Assembly: GCA_030684645.1 (NCBI GenBank) | Contig: JAUXUF010000273.1 | Span: forward strand, 1 to 50,658 | DNA length: 50,658 nucleotides | Direction of reading: 5' to 3' | Origin: Bacteroidota bacterium | GTDB taxonomy: Bacteria; Bacteroidota; Bacteroidia; Bacteroidales; Prolixibacteraceae | Part shown: positions 1-8,604 of the stretch, in pieces | How the letters are laid out: each line of letters opens with the position of its first letter | Position numbering within the stretch: the first letter of the stretch is position 1 | Translations under genes and position numbers: made by a program | The notes under the pieces: generated by a model | What the model saw: the letters and a program-made list of their open reading frames with translations, nothing else | What the model was told of the DNA's origin: nothing | Database searches by the model: none

Positions 1-8
1 CGACCGAT

Positions 9-24
9 TGTGCCTAACGGCACA
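9..24. repeat. Short palindrome at window edge
   Basis: Perfect inverted repeat TGTGCC-TAAC-GGCACA. It resembles the other small palindromes in this window and may be a REP-like unit or the terminator of a gene upstream of the window. A weak T-run (GTTTTG) follows it. Function cannot be decided because the upstream gene is not visible. Confidence 0.4.
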
Positions 25-80
25 GTTTTGCCCTAAGAACAATATCCTGAACCTTTCATTAAGGGAATTTTGTCGTACAC

Positions 81-124
81 CTGAACTTTTCCATTTCAGT
101 GTGTACTGAAAGTAAAAAGTTCAG
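81..124 (+). promoter_or_regulatory. Nested stem-loop just before the DUF2723 start codon
   Basis: Two nested inverted repeats lie directly 5' of the ATG at 127. The outer arms are CTGAACTTTT (81-90) and AAAAGTTCAG (115-124). The inner arms are TTTCAGT (94-100) and ACTGAAA (105-111) around a GTGT loop. The structure ends 2 bases before the start codon, so in mRNA it would cover the ribosome-binding region. As DNA it could be an operator. The symmetry is seen directly; a regulatory role is inferred. Confidence 0.5.
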
Positions 125-126
125 AC

Positions 127-3117
127 ATGGATCAGCAACGAATCAACAATGCGGCCGGATGGGTCATTTTTGGAATATCACTTTTAGTTTATGTTTTAAC
201 CCTTGAGCCCACTCTAAGTTTATGGGATTGCGGCGAATTCCTGACCTCAGCCTGGAAACTTGAAATTAACCATTCTCCCGGAGCGCCTCTATTTATGCTT
301 CTGGGACGCGTTTTTTCACTGTTCAGCTTCGGAAATCCGGCCAAAGCAGCATACGCGATTAACCTGGTATCGGCTGTTTCGAGCGCAGCTACTATCCTGT
401 TTCTTTTCTGGACGATCGTTTGGCTGGTTTCAAAAATGGAACAAAAACAGGGCAAATCCTTTCCTGTATTTCTCAAATTCGGTGCAGCTGCAATTGGCGC
501 TTTGTCATTCGCTTTTACCGATTCATTCTGGTTTTCAGCAGTTGAAGCCGAAGTATATGCTCTTTCGTCGCTCTTCAGCGCAACCGTACTTTGGGCTGCA
601 ACCCGCTGGGAGCGCGAAGCTGACCAGCCTTTTTCTTCCAGATGGATTTTGCTTATCTTCTTCCTGATCGGGCTTTCAATCGGCGTGCATCTGTTGAATT
701 TGCTGGTCATTCCATCTGTGGGACTGATCATCTATTTCCGAAAATACAAATATTCGCTCAAAGGTTTAGCTGCAGCAATCCTGATCAGTGGAATCGGAAT
801 TCTGGCATTACTCCGGTTTTTTATTCCGGGGTTGCTCGATTTGTCGAAAACGCTGGAACTGTATTTCGTCAACAAACTTCATTTCCCTATTCATTCAGGA
901 TTGATTACATACGTCATTCTATTGATTGGCGCGATTTCAGGAGGAATAATTTACAGCCACCGCAAACAATTACCCAAGCTCAACCTCGCCATTTTGTGCC
1001 TCACTTTTATGTTGATCGGATACACTTCGTACGTGGCTACCATCGTCAGGGCATCCGCCGGGGTTCCTATTAACCAGGGAAATCCGGAAACCACCTTCAG
1101 CCTGTTAAATTACCTGAACCGCGAACAATATGGAACCCGTCCGATTCTGTATGGCGCCAATTTTGGTTCGGTGGCAACCGGATACAAGGAACGTGAAACC
1201 TGGATTGCAAAGGATGGCAAATACATCAAAAGCAAGCTCAATGCAGAGGTTGAATACGACCAGAATACCATCGGATTCTTTCCAAGGATGCACAGCAGTG
1301 ACCCGGAACATATTGAATCATACAAAAACCAGTTCGGGTTTAAAGGCCGGAAAGTCCCGGTTCGCGACGAAGAAGGAAGTATGACAACTATCGCTATCCC
1401 TACTTTTCAGGAGAATTTAACATTCTTTCTGAAATATCAGTTTGGATTTATGTACCTGCGCTATCTGATGTGGAATTTTGTTGGCCGTCAAAACGATATT
1501 CAGGGAACAGGAAGTTTGACAAATGGAAACTGGCAGTCAGGTTTTCCGTTTATTGACAAATATTTAGTCGGACCTCAGAACAACCTTCCTTCTGCAATGA
1601 AAGAAAATAAAGGCCGGAATTCCTATTATTTTCTTCCGCTTCTTATTGGTATTCTGGGATTGGCCTTTCAATACCGGAACGACAGGCAGAACTTTTTAAG
1701 TATGGGACTGCTCTTTTTTCTGATGGGTTTTGCGCTGGTGGTTTACCTGAACGAAGTGCCAAATACGCCACGCGAACGCGATTACGTTTATGTTGGTTCG
1801 TTTTATGTTTTCTGCATCTGGATTGGATTAGGTGTTTTATCTGTTTTCAGTAGTATGCAAAAATTTCTGAAAGAAAAACCGGCCATGATTACTGCACTGG
1901 TTTTAAGTTTAGCAGCTTCTCCGATTCTGCTCCTGGCTACAAACTACGACGATCACGACCGTTCCGGAAGATATTCAGCCCGCGATCTGGCCCGGGATTA
2001 CCTGGAGTCGTGTGAAAAGGATGCCATCCTATTTACTCATGCTGACAACGACACTTATCCGCTTTGGTATTGTCAGGAAGTAGAGGGAATCCGTCGTGAT
2101 GTTCGGGTAGTGGTTATGCCATATTTACAGGCCGAATGGTATATTCAGCAATTGGGGCGAAAAACTGATCAAAATGAAGCCCTGGAAATGACCATCCCGT
2201 TGGAGAAATACCAATCGGGACAAGTTGACTATGTGTATGTTGTACCCAAAATTGAAACAGAACAGACTTTAACTGATGTCCTTGAATTTGTCGCCAGCGA
2301 CTCGTCAAAAACCAAACTGAGCGTGGGTAACCAGGAACAAATAAGCTACATCCCGGTTAATAAAATGAGATTGGAAACTCCAGGGAAAGAGGATATTCAC
2401 CTGGAATTGAAACAGAAAGCAATGAACAAAGGTGATTTGGCTTTTTGGGATATTATTGCATCGAACAGGGGAAAGCGACCGGTATGTTTCACTTCATGGG
2501 CCGATCCGGAAGAACACGGATTAAAAAACAACCTGATTTTTGACGGACTGGTTTTCCGTCTGACCGACCAGAAAACCGACAGCAATTCGGTGCTTGACAT
2601 GGGAAAAATTGAAACTGAAAGCTTATACACCAAGCTGATGACAAAATGTAACTGGAATAATCTGGCCGACACATCAGTTTATTTCGACTGGCATCACCGC
2701 CGGATGTTTGCCAGTATGCAAATCAGGAGTGCATTTTACCGGCTTGCCCAAAAACTGACTCAGGAGAAGAAATCAGAAAAGGCACTGGCCGTTCTGAAAA
2801 AAGCTGAGCAAACGATCACCTTAAAACACTGGCCGGTTGATTATCAAAGTATCCTGATGGCAAGGCTATATGAACCAAATGGTAAAAAACAACGAGGCGA
2901 AATCCGGTTTAAAGAATTGGCAACATCGCTCGAAGAAGGGCTCAGTTATTTTGCCTCTTTTCCGGTGAATGAAAAAAAATCTATCATCGATGAAGCCGGA
3001 TACCAGCTATCTTTATATAACGAACTGGTAAACCAGGGAAAAGATACACTATCAGAGCCGGAATTAAAAGCAATGAGGGAAAAGCTGATGGCATTTGCCG
3101 GAAGACTTGAACAATGA
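127..3117 (+). CDS. DUF2723 family membrane glycosyltransferase (protein O-mannosyltransferase-like)
   Basis: This 996-residue integral membrane protein belongs to the DUF2723 family of GT-C-like glycosyltransferases, whose human member TMEM260 is an O-mannosyltransferase. About the first 600 residues hold a dozen or so hydrophobic segments. The first extracytoplasmic loop carries the acidic motif LWDCGEFLTSAWKL, where GT-C enzymes keep their catalytic acid, followed by NHSPGAPLFMLLGR. The rest (about 620-996) is soluble, includes FTHADNDTYPLWYCQ, and ends in helical TPR-like repeats. The predicted role is transfer of a lipid-linked sugar to exported proteins; this is family inference and the acceptor is unknown. 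It is convergent with the molybdopterin subunit gene across a shared hairpin. The ATG at 127 directly follows a nested stem-loop. Length is typical of the Bacteroidetes members. Confidence 0.85.
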   Translation: MDQQRINNAAGWVIFGISLLVYVLTLEPTLSLWDCGEFLTSAWKLEINHSPGAPLFMLLGRVFSLFSFGNPAKAAYAINLVSAVSSAATILFLFWTIVWLVSKMEQKQGKSFPVFLKFGAAAIGALSFAFTDSFWFSAVEAEVYALSSLFSATVLWAATRWEREADQPFSSRWILLIFFLIGLSIGVHLLNLLVIPSVGLIIYFRKYKYSLKGLAAAILISGIGILALLRFFIPGLLDLSKTLELYFVNKLHFPIHSGLITYVILLIGAISGGIIYSHRKQLPKLNLAILCLTFMLIGYTSYVATIVRASAGVPINQGNPETTFSLLNYLNREQYGTRPILYGANFGSVATGYKERETWIAKDGKYIKSKLNAEVEYDQNTIGFFPRMHSSDPEHIESYKNQFGFKGRKVPVRDEEGSMTTIAIPTFQENLTFFLKYQFGFMYLRYLMWNFVGRQNDIQGTGSLTNGNWQSGFPFIDKYLVGPQNNLPSAMKENKGRNSYYFLPLLIGILGLAFQYRNDRQNFLSMGLLFFLMGFALVVYLNEVPNTPRERDYVYVGSFYVFCIWIGLGVLSVFSSMQKFLKEKPAMITALVLSLAASPILLLATNYDDHDRSGRYSARDLARDYLESCEKDAILFTHADNDTYPLWYCQEVEGIRRDVRVVVMPYLQAEWYIQQLGRKTDQNEALEMTIPLEKYQSGQVDYVYVVPKIETEQTLTDVLEFVASDSSKTKLSVGNQEQISYIPVNKMRLETPGKEDIHLELKQKAMNKGDLAFWDIIASNRGKRPVCFTSWADPEEHGLKNNLIFDGLVFRLTDQKTDSNSVLDMGKIETESLYTKLMTKCNWNNLADTSVYFDWHHRRMFASMQIRSAFYRLAQKLTQEKKSEKALAVLKKAEQTITLKHWPVDYQSILMARLYEPNGKKQRGEIRFKELATSLEEGLSYFASFPVNEKKSIIDEAGYQLSLYNELVNQGKDTLSEPELKAMREKLMAFAGRLEQ

Positions 3118-3124
3118 AAAATAG

Positions 3125-3156
3125 GGATTCCATCCTTCAAAAAAGGGATGGAATCC
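3125..3156. terminator. Hairpin between convergent genes
   Basis: Stem GGATTCCATCC (3125-3135) pairs perfectly with GGATGGAATCC (3146-3156) over a 10-base A-rich loop. It lies between the stops of two convergent genes, 8 bases after the DUF2723 stop, so it probably terminates both. The flanking T-tracts are weak. Confidence 0.6.
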
Positions 3157-3172
3157 TTACTTCCTGGCCAGT

Positions 3173-5314
3173 TTATTTCGCTTTTGCAATTGCTTCCATC
3201 ACCCGGGCAGGCGTCATCGGAAGCTGATAAAGCCGCGCTCCGGTGGCATCGAATATGGCATTGGCGATCACTGCTCCCATGCATATAATTGCCGGTTCGC
3301 CACCTCCCTGCGGAGCTTCATTTTTATCCAGAATTTTAGTTTGTATTTTAGGAACCCAGGAAAACAATGGGATTTGGTAAGTTCCATAATCGGCCGTATG
3401 AATATCGCCTCCGGTAAACATCACTTCTTCGGTCAACGCATAACCCATCCCCATGATAATGCAACCTTCCATCTGGATTATCGAACCTTCAGGATTAATG
3501 CAAAATCCCATATCCTGCGCACAGGCCACCCGAATGACTTTAACCTTTCCGGTTTTCTGATCAACTTTGACTTCCGCGATATGAGCGACATAACTTCCGG
3601 CATCGAATCCACAGGCAATTCCATAACCACGTCCACTCGGACCTTTTGCAGGCTTCCATCCCCATAATTCAGCAACAGCTTTCAGCACACCAAGCATCCG
3701 TTCGTCTTTCAGGTTTTTCAATCTAAAATCCACCGGATCGGCACCAAGTTTTACAGCCATCCTGTCGATTTGCGATTCGCGGGCAAAAGTGTTGGTGTTA
3801 TTTGCAGGTGCCCGCCACGCGCCTGTTCCGAATGGATGGGCATCCCGGGCCGAATAGCTGGTAGTTTTTGAATCCGGAACATCATAAATGGTGTCCGATC
3901 CTCTCGGTCCGGCAAAATATTCATGAAAATCCCAAACTGAAATCTTTCCTGATTTACTGACTCCTGAAGTGATTTTAACCACCGCGGCAGGCCGGAACGT
4001 ATCGTAGAAAAATTCTTCTTTACGTGTCCACTGAACCATCACCGGTTTCCCGGTCAGCTTTGCCAGCCGGGCAGCTTCCACCGCCTGAGGAAAGGCTGAT
4101 TTTCCGCCAAAACCACCACCCAGAAATGGTGGAATAACCCGAACTTTATCAAGCTCAACACCTAATTCACGGGAAACCCCGTCTTGTGTTCCAAATGGTG
4201 TCTGTGTCGAAGCTCTCAAAATCATTTGATCACCTTCCAAATAAGCCAGTGCAGTATGCGGTTCCATCGGCGAATGGGCCACATAGCTGTTGTAAAATTC
4301 ACTTTCAAAAATCAGTTCCGCATTTTTTTTGCCGGATTCAACGTCTCCCGCACTTTTAATAACTCTTGCTTCTGAAGGAATTTCGAGCAGATGTTTAAAA
4401 ATGGTTTTGTCGTCCACTTTCATTTCGTCAAACTTATATTCAGCTTTTACTTTGGCAAGTGCAGCTTCAGCTTTCTCCGGATCTTTATGCAACACGGCAA
4501 CCAAATCTTTATCACGGGCAATCACAATTCCTTCCAGTTTTTCTGCTTCGGAAGTATCGGCTGAAACCAGTGTCGCTCCATGCGAAGGTGGCCGGAGTAT
4601 TTTGGCATACAACATTCCCGGCATTCTAAAATCACCTGAGTACATGGCTTCTCCTGTAACTTTGGCAACTCCGTCGGCATGCCGGAACGATTTGCCGCGA
4701 ATTTTATACTCGCTGAAATCTTTCGTTTTTGGCTTGACATCCAGATATTTTTCAATTTTCCGGCCCTTGGTGAGTTGTCCGTAACTGACCTTTTTACTCT
4801 TATTATTTTTGACATATATAATTCCATTCTCAATTGCCAGTTCCTCCGGTTTTGTTCCCAGATATTCTGCACCCATAGTTAATAATACCGACCGCGCTTC
4901 GGCAACTGCAGCAAGAAGAGATGGCCCCAGAACTCGGGTCGATAATGATCCCCAGGTGCCAGCGTCATACGGACATAGCTCCGTGTCGCCCATCACCATT
5001 TTTATACTTTCCAGAGGAGTATCCAGTTCGTCGGCAATCATTTGTGGAAATGAAGTAATAATTCCCTGTCCCATCTCTATTTTGCCAACCATAGCGGTCA
5101 CTTTCCCATCTTCGCCGATGTGTAAAAAAGCATTGTAATCAGTCGGAAGCGACCGTCGCTGTTCGGTTTCAGTAGCCAGACCTGTTAAGAGTTCTCCAAG
5201 CTGGAAATAAATAAAGAGACCACCACCAAGAAGTTTTACAAAATTCCTTCGGTCTAATTCGAATACCGGATTGTTTTCGGGCAATTCGTCGCGATAATAT
5301 TTGTTGTTTTCCAT
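3173..5314 (-). CDS. Molybdopterin-binding subunit of an aldehyde/isoquinoline-type oxidoreductase
   Basis: 713 residues; large catalytic subunit of the xanthine oxidase family, closest in layout to single-protein isoquinoline 1-oxidoreductase beta subunits. Residues 21-45 carry a twin-arginine-type signal (DRRNFVKLLGG followed by a hydrophobic stretch), so the enzyme is probably exported folded with its cofactor. The Moco-binding motif LGGGFGGKSAFPQA and the C-terminal GGGEPAIICMGAVIANAI, which contains the catalytic glutamate of the family, are present. It probably hydroxylates an aldehyde or N-heterocycle in the periplasm, passing electrons to the 2Fe-2S subunit encoded 38 bp upstream. The substrate cannot be read from sequence. 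No FAD subunit is present nearby, as usual for the periplasmic two-subunit type. xdhC and mocA further upstream supply cofactor maturation. Confidence 0.88.
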   Translation of the reverse strand: MENNKYYRDELPENNPVFELDRRNFVKLLGGGLFIYFQLGELLTGLATETEQRRSLPTDYNAFLHIGEDGKVTAMVGKIEMGQGIITSFPQMIADELDTPLESIKMVMGDTELCPYDAGTWGSLSTRVLGPSLLAAVAEARSVLLTMGAEYLGTKPEELAIENGIIYVKNNKSKKVSYGQLTKGRKIEKYLDVKPKTKDFSEYKIRGKSFRHADGVAKVTGEAMYSGDFRMPGMLYAKILRPPSHGATLVSADTSEAEKLEGIVIARDKDLVAVLHKDPEKAEAALAKVKAEYKFDEMKVDDKTIFKHLLEIPSEARVIKSAGDVESGKKNAELIFESEFYNSYVAHSPMEPHTALAYLEGDQMILRASTQTPFGTQDGVSRELGVELDKVRVIPPFLGGGFGGKSAFPQAVEAARLAKLTGKPVMVQWTRKEEFFYDTFRPAAVVKITSGVSKSGKISVWDFHEYFAGPRGSDTIYDVPDSKTTSYSARDAHPFGTGAWRAPANNTNTFARESQIDRMAVKLGADPVDFRLKNLKDERMLGVLKAVAELWGWKPAKGPSGRGYGIACGFDAGSYVAHIAEVKVDQKTGKVKVIRVACAQDMGFCINPEGSIIQMEGCIIMGMGYALTEEVMFTGGDIHTADYGTYQIPLFSWVPKIQTKILDKNEAPQGGGEPAIICMGAVIANAIFDATGARLYQLPMTPARVMEAIAKAK

Positions 5315-5352
5315 AATCAGGATAATTTTTCAGATGAATGAAACAAAATTGT

Positions 5353-5823
5353 TTAAACTTTCGAAGTTCCGGCGACCGATTCGATTGCTTCAATAATCCG
5401 CTTGTGCGCCCCACAGCGGCAAAAATTATCTTCCATCCCTTCAATAATCTGCTCTCTTGTCAGAAGAGGGTTTTTCAGCAAAAGTCCGTAGGCATTCATG
5501 ATCATTCCCGGAGTACAGAAACCACATTGCAGCGCATCGTGATCGACAAAAGCCTGCTGAACCGGATGAAGTTTACCGTTCACAGCCAAACCTTCGATGG
5601 TGGTGATTTTTTTACCTGATACATCTTCCATAGCTATTCCGCACGACCGGACAGCTTCACCGTCCATAATCACAGTGCAGGCTCCGCAATAACCTTCGCC
5701 GCAACCATATTTGGTGCCAGTGAGGTTAAAATTGGTCCGGAGGGCCCAAAGCAAAGTCTGGCCCTTTTCCAGTGGAAGTTCCACTTTTTTGCCGTTTAGT
5801 TCAAATTGAATGTTTTTTGCCAT
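5353..5823 (-). CDS. (2Fe-2S)-binding small subunit of molybdenum hydroxylase
   Basis: 156 residues with two [2Fe-2S] cluster domains. The N-terminal plant-ferredoxin-like cluster is GCGEGYCGACTVIMDGEAV with a further Cys a few residues on. The C-terminal four-helix cluster has CGFCTPGMIMNAYGLL and FCRCGAHKRIIEAIE. The length is standard for isoquinoline 1-oxidoreductase alpha subunits and CoxS-like proteins. It has no signal peptide and should travel through Tat with the large subunit encoded immediately downstream (hitchhiker export; inference). It receives electrons from the molybdopterin centre. The ATG at 5823 lies 58 bp beyond the stop of the tyrosine transposase gene, which appears to have inserted between this gene and mocA. 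Confidence 0.92.
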   Translation of the reverse strand: MAKNIQFELNGKKVELPLEKGQTLLWALRTNFNLTGTKYGCGEGYCGACTVIMDGEAVRSCGIAMEDVSGKKITTIEGLAVNGKLHPVQQAFVDHDALQCGFCTPGMIMNAYGLLLKNPLLTREQIIEGMEDNFCRCGAHKRIIEAIESVAGTSKV

Positions 5824-5881
5824 GTTTTTTGGTTTTATTTATTTTGTTTCTAATGTACTTGCTACATCTGAAAGGGAGGTA

Positions 5882-6346
5882 TTATTCATCATACCATTCA
5901 AACAAATATTTCTCATCATATTCAACTTCAAATTTTTTCAGAAAATCCAGGTATTCTTCCTTAAAAGTCCTTTTGTGATGGTGTTCTTCCTGATTGAGAA
6001 TGTATTGATAAACCTGATCTATTTGAGAATGTGAATAAGAGAATGAACCAAAACCTTCTTGCCAGGAAAATTTACCACGAACAAATTTTTGCTCGTTAAT
6101 AAAATTGCTTGAATTATTTTTAACATCTCTGACTAAATCGGATAATGACATGGAAGGTTTTAGCCCAACAAATAAATGCACATGGTTGGCAACCCCATTG
6201 ACAATGATCGGTTTTTGATTTTTACCTTTGATTATCCCCGACATATATTTGAAGACCTCATCGCGCCAGGATTTTTGAAGCAGGTTTGTGCGACCGTTTA
6301 CCGCAAAAACAACCTGAATATAAATTTGAGAAAATGTTCCAGCCAT
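5882..6346 (-). mobile_element. REP-associated / IS200-like tyrosine transposase
   Basis: 154 residues of the Y1/HUH transposase superfamily (IS200-like TnpA fold). The HUH pair is in NGVANHVHLFVGLKP and the nucleophilic Tyr is probably in the segment FSYSHSQIDQVYQYI. The conserved WQEGFGSFSYS block and the ending EYLDFLKKFEVEYDEKYLF are typical of the stand-alone Bacteroidetes group. There is no partner tnpB and no recognisable classical IS ends. Instead a cluster of small palindromes (6385-6789) begins just upstream of the start codon, the layout expected for a RAYT gene that processes REP elements. It sits inside the molybdenum hydroxylase operon in the same orientation. The reading frame is intact, so it may be active. 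Confidence 0.88.
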
Positions 6347-6384
6347 ATGATGTTTTTATATAAAATTGATTCTCTTCTATCATG

Positions 6385-6486
6385 CCATCCCTTCGGGATT
6401 GGAAAACTTTTTGTTCGAAATCAACTATAATCATCACATCCCTTCGGGATTGCTTTAACGCCGAAGGCGTGATATGATTATAGCCA
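6385..6486. repeat. 102-bp direct repeat, copy 1
   Basis: This block (palindrome, spacer containing GGAAAACTTTTTGTTCG, second palindrome, ACGCC palindrome, tail GATTATAGCCA) is repeated at 6652-6753 with a single A/G difference that I can find. The near-identity indicates a recent duplication of a multi-palindrome unit. Confidence 0.9.
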
Positions 6487-6651
6487 ACAAATTGAACCGA
6501 CAACAACCAAACCCCGAGGGGTGACATAGACATTATATTATAATCATATCATCCCTTCGGGATTGGGTGGCAAAAAAATTCATTCGCATCTTTAATCATA
6601 CCATCCCTTCGGGATTTTCTATCTTTTTATTCATCGCATCCTATAATCCTA

Positions 6652-6753
6652 CCATCCCTTCGGGATTGGAAAACTTTTTGTTCGAAATCAGCTATAATCA
6701 TCACATCCCTTCGGGATTGCTTTAACGCCGAAGGCGTGATATGATTATAGCCA
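6652..6753. repeat. 102-bp direct repeat, copy 2
   Basis: Second copy of the 6385-6486 block, offset by 267 bp and in the same orientation. The one difference seen is G for A in the sequence just before CTATAATCATCACATC. Confidence 0.9.
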
Positions 6754-6796
6754 TATCATCGCACATACGACATGAAACCCCGAAGGGGTGGCATCA

Positions 6797-7387
6797 TCAT
6801 TTCATTCCCAATTCGTTTAAATAATCGTTTTTCGTATCGATATCTCGTACGATTTCCGGACAAAAAGTTTCCACCGCACAAATATCTTCCGGGAATTTTT
6901 GGGCGACCGACCTTAAACCAGCTGCCGCATCTAAATTCTCTAATTCATTTCTGTATTTCAGGTCATAAAGTGGCGGATGGCCTCGCCTACCTTCAAAAAG
7001 AGGAATCACAATTCCTTTTCCTGAATTTTTCCAGGACTCAATAACAGTCCCGATAGCTTTTGCCGGAATAAATGGCTGGTCTCCCAAAAAAATCAGAACG
7101 GCCTTTGCTTCCAGTGGCAATGCTTTCACCCCGGAAATGACCGAAGTATGCATGCCTTCCCGAAAATTTTCATTCACCACAAAATCGACCGGCATGGATT
7201 TTAAAGCTTCCAAAATTTCAATACGATCGGAGCCTAAAACAACTTTAATCCGGTCAATTCCTGAATTCAGGATATTTTCCACTACTTTTTCAATGATGGT
7301 TTTACCTTCAAAAGGCAACAAAAGTTTCTGGGTCCCCATCCGGGTTGACAAACCTGCTGCCAGAACAATGGCCCAGATTTCATTCAC
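6797..7387 (-). CDS. mocA: Molybdenum cofactor nucleotidyltransferase, MobA/MocA-like
   Basis: 196 residues, NTP-transferase fold. The N-terminal nucleotide-binding signature is VLAAGLSTRMGTQKLLLPF, with FLGDQPFIPA for metal binding and GRRGHPPLYDLKY near residue 140. MocA proteins transfer CMP to Mo-molybdopterin, making the MCD cofactor used by xanthine-oxidase-family enzymes, which fits the neighbouring hydroxylase genes. The start codon overlaps the stop of xdhC (ATGA), indicating translational coupling. The distal genes of the operon are separated from it by the transposase and REP cluster. CMP rather than GMP specificity is inferred from context; the symbol is used in the functional sense. 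Confidence 0.8.
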   Translation of the reverse strand: MNEIWAIVLAAGLSTRMGTQKLLLPFEGKTIIEKVVENILNSGIDRIKVVLGSDRIEILEALKSMPVDFVVNENFREGMHTSVISGVKALPLEAKAVLIFLGDQPFIPAKAIGTVIESWKNSGKGIVIPLFEGRRGHPPLYDLKYRNELENLDAAAGLRSVAQKFPEDICAVETFCPEIVRDIDTKNDYLNELGMK

Positions 7388-8454
7388 GATATTTTTTTTT
7401 GATTTCTGATTTTAACCAGCTGGGCTGCAATACTGACCGCAATTTCTTCAACAGTCTGCGCCCCGATATCCAGACCAATTGGCGTAAATATCCTATCCCA
7501 TTGTTCAGTGCTTGCCCAGCCATTTTCCAGAAAAGCCGTTTTCATCTGGCTTACTTTTGCTTTGCTGCCAATCATGCCGATATATGCCGCTCCTGACCCT
7601 ATAAATTTCCGGAGTACTTCGGCATCACTTTTATGACCCCGGGTTACAATGACCAGGTAGGAATCATTCCGAATTTCGATTTGTTCCGTGATAGAATCAA
7701 CTGATCCGGAAAGGACAAAATCAGCATCAGGAATTTGGGTTTTATCGGCATATTCAGGTCTGTCGTCCCAAACTGTCACTTCGAAATCCAGAAATTTACC
7801 CAGATGGGCCAACGTCCGTCCGATATGCCCGGCACCGGCAATAAATAAGAAAGGTTTGGAAACAATACTTTCAAGATAGACAAATCCATTTGTAATGGTT
7901 TCAATTACCGGAATTAACTGATTGGAAGCGTCATTCGGATGTTCATACATCTCAGCAATTACCTGCTCAACCTTGCTTCCAAAATTATTCGGCAACTGTG
8001 GATTGATTTCTGACAACCAAAAACGACTGATTTTTATCTTCTCTTGATTTGATTCGTCAATCCATGTCATTAAAACACCTTGCCTCCGTTCTTCGAGACT
8101 GTTTTTCAACTGAATAAAAACAGGCAGGTGGATTTCCGGAGCAGCATCCAGCAAAATGGACATGCCTCCTCCACAGATGGAGTCCCTTCCTTTATCCAAA
8201 TTTCCACCTAAATCGAAAGAAAATATTCCGGATAGTTTCGATTCCAGAATTTTTTGTGTCTGTTGAATAACCTTCAATTCCGTCATTCCTCCTCCAACGG
8301 TACCTGCCAATAACTGATTTTTTGCTATTACGGCTGAACTTCCTGCCTTCTGCGGAGTTGAACCATAAGTCCGGAGGACAGTTGCCAACACGCAAGGCGT
8401 TTTTGCCTGAAGGATTTCAACTAATTGCGGATAATTGAAGGATGAAGTTTTCAT
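7384..8454 (-). CDS. xdhC: XdhC family molybdenum-enzyme maturation factor
   Basis: 356 residues. The N-terminal XdhC/CoxI domain contains CVLATVLRTYGSTPQKAGSS and GTVGGGMTELKVIQ. The C-terminal Rossmann domain starts near residue 200 with LFIAGAGHIGRTLAHLG and VTVWDDRPEYADK, then LVIVTRGHKSDAEVL. XdhC proteins bind and protect Moco, promote its sulfuration and insert it into xanthine-oxidase-type enzymes, here presumably the hydroxylase encoded at 3173-5823. It overlaps mocA by 4 bases and is the first gene of that operon. The 150-bp upstream gap carries two small imperfect hairpins (8490-8510 and 8547-8562) but no clear promoter. Confidence 0.88.
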   Translation of the reverse strand: MKTSSFNYPQLVEILQAKTPCVLATVLRTYGSTPQKAGSSAVIAKNQLLAGTVGGGMTELKVIQQTQKILESKLSGIFSFDLGGNLDKGRDSICGGGMSILLDAAPEIHLPVFIQLKNSLEERRQGVLMTWIDESNQEKIKISRFWLSEINPQLPNNFGSKVEQVIAEMYEHPNDASNQLIPVIETITNGFVYLESIVSKPFLFIAGAGHIGRTLAHLGKFLDFEVTVWDDRPEYADKTQIPDADFVLSGSVDSITEQIEIRNDSYLVIVTRGHKSDAEVLRKFIGSGAAYIGMIGSKAKVSQMKTAFLENGWASTEQWDRIFTPIGLDIGAQTVEEIAVSIAAQLVKIRNQKKIS

Positions 8455-8604
8455 ACAGATATCGTCTCAATTCCTGCTTATCGAATTTTGGACAAAGAAT
8501 CTGATTGTCCGTAAAACTCTTCTAAAATTAAAGCTTTTTTTGGAATACCACGACAGAGTGGTGAAGATAAGATAGATGCAATTTTTGAAGACTCCAATCT
8601 GCGA

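Larger units (their letters stand above)
6385..6789. repeat. REP-like palindrome cluster next to the tyrosine transposase
   Basis: Six copies of ATCCC-TTC-GGGAT occur at 6387, 6438, 6551, 6603, 6654 and 6705. Two copies of ACGCC-GAA-GGCGT are at 6458 and 6725. Two related units are at 6511-6522 (ACCCC-GA-GGGGT) and 6777-6789 (ACCCC-GAA-GGGGT). Several are preceded by a TATAATCAT-like stretch. Stems are 5 bp with a 2-3 nt loop, fitting DNA hairpins recognised by RAYT proteins. Spacing is irregular, so this is not a CRISPR array. It fills the gap between the transposase gene and mocA; no gene is visible in it. Confidence 0.88.

Noticed and set aside
189-731. 180-codon minus-strand frame
   Set aside because: Antisense shadow of the DUF2723 gene with no recognisable domain.
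6385-6789. Regularly repeated CCCTTCGGG units suggested a CRISPR array
   Set aside because: Units are 13-bp palindromes with irregular spacing (about 48-113 bp) and a duplicated spacer; no cas gene is nearby.
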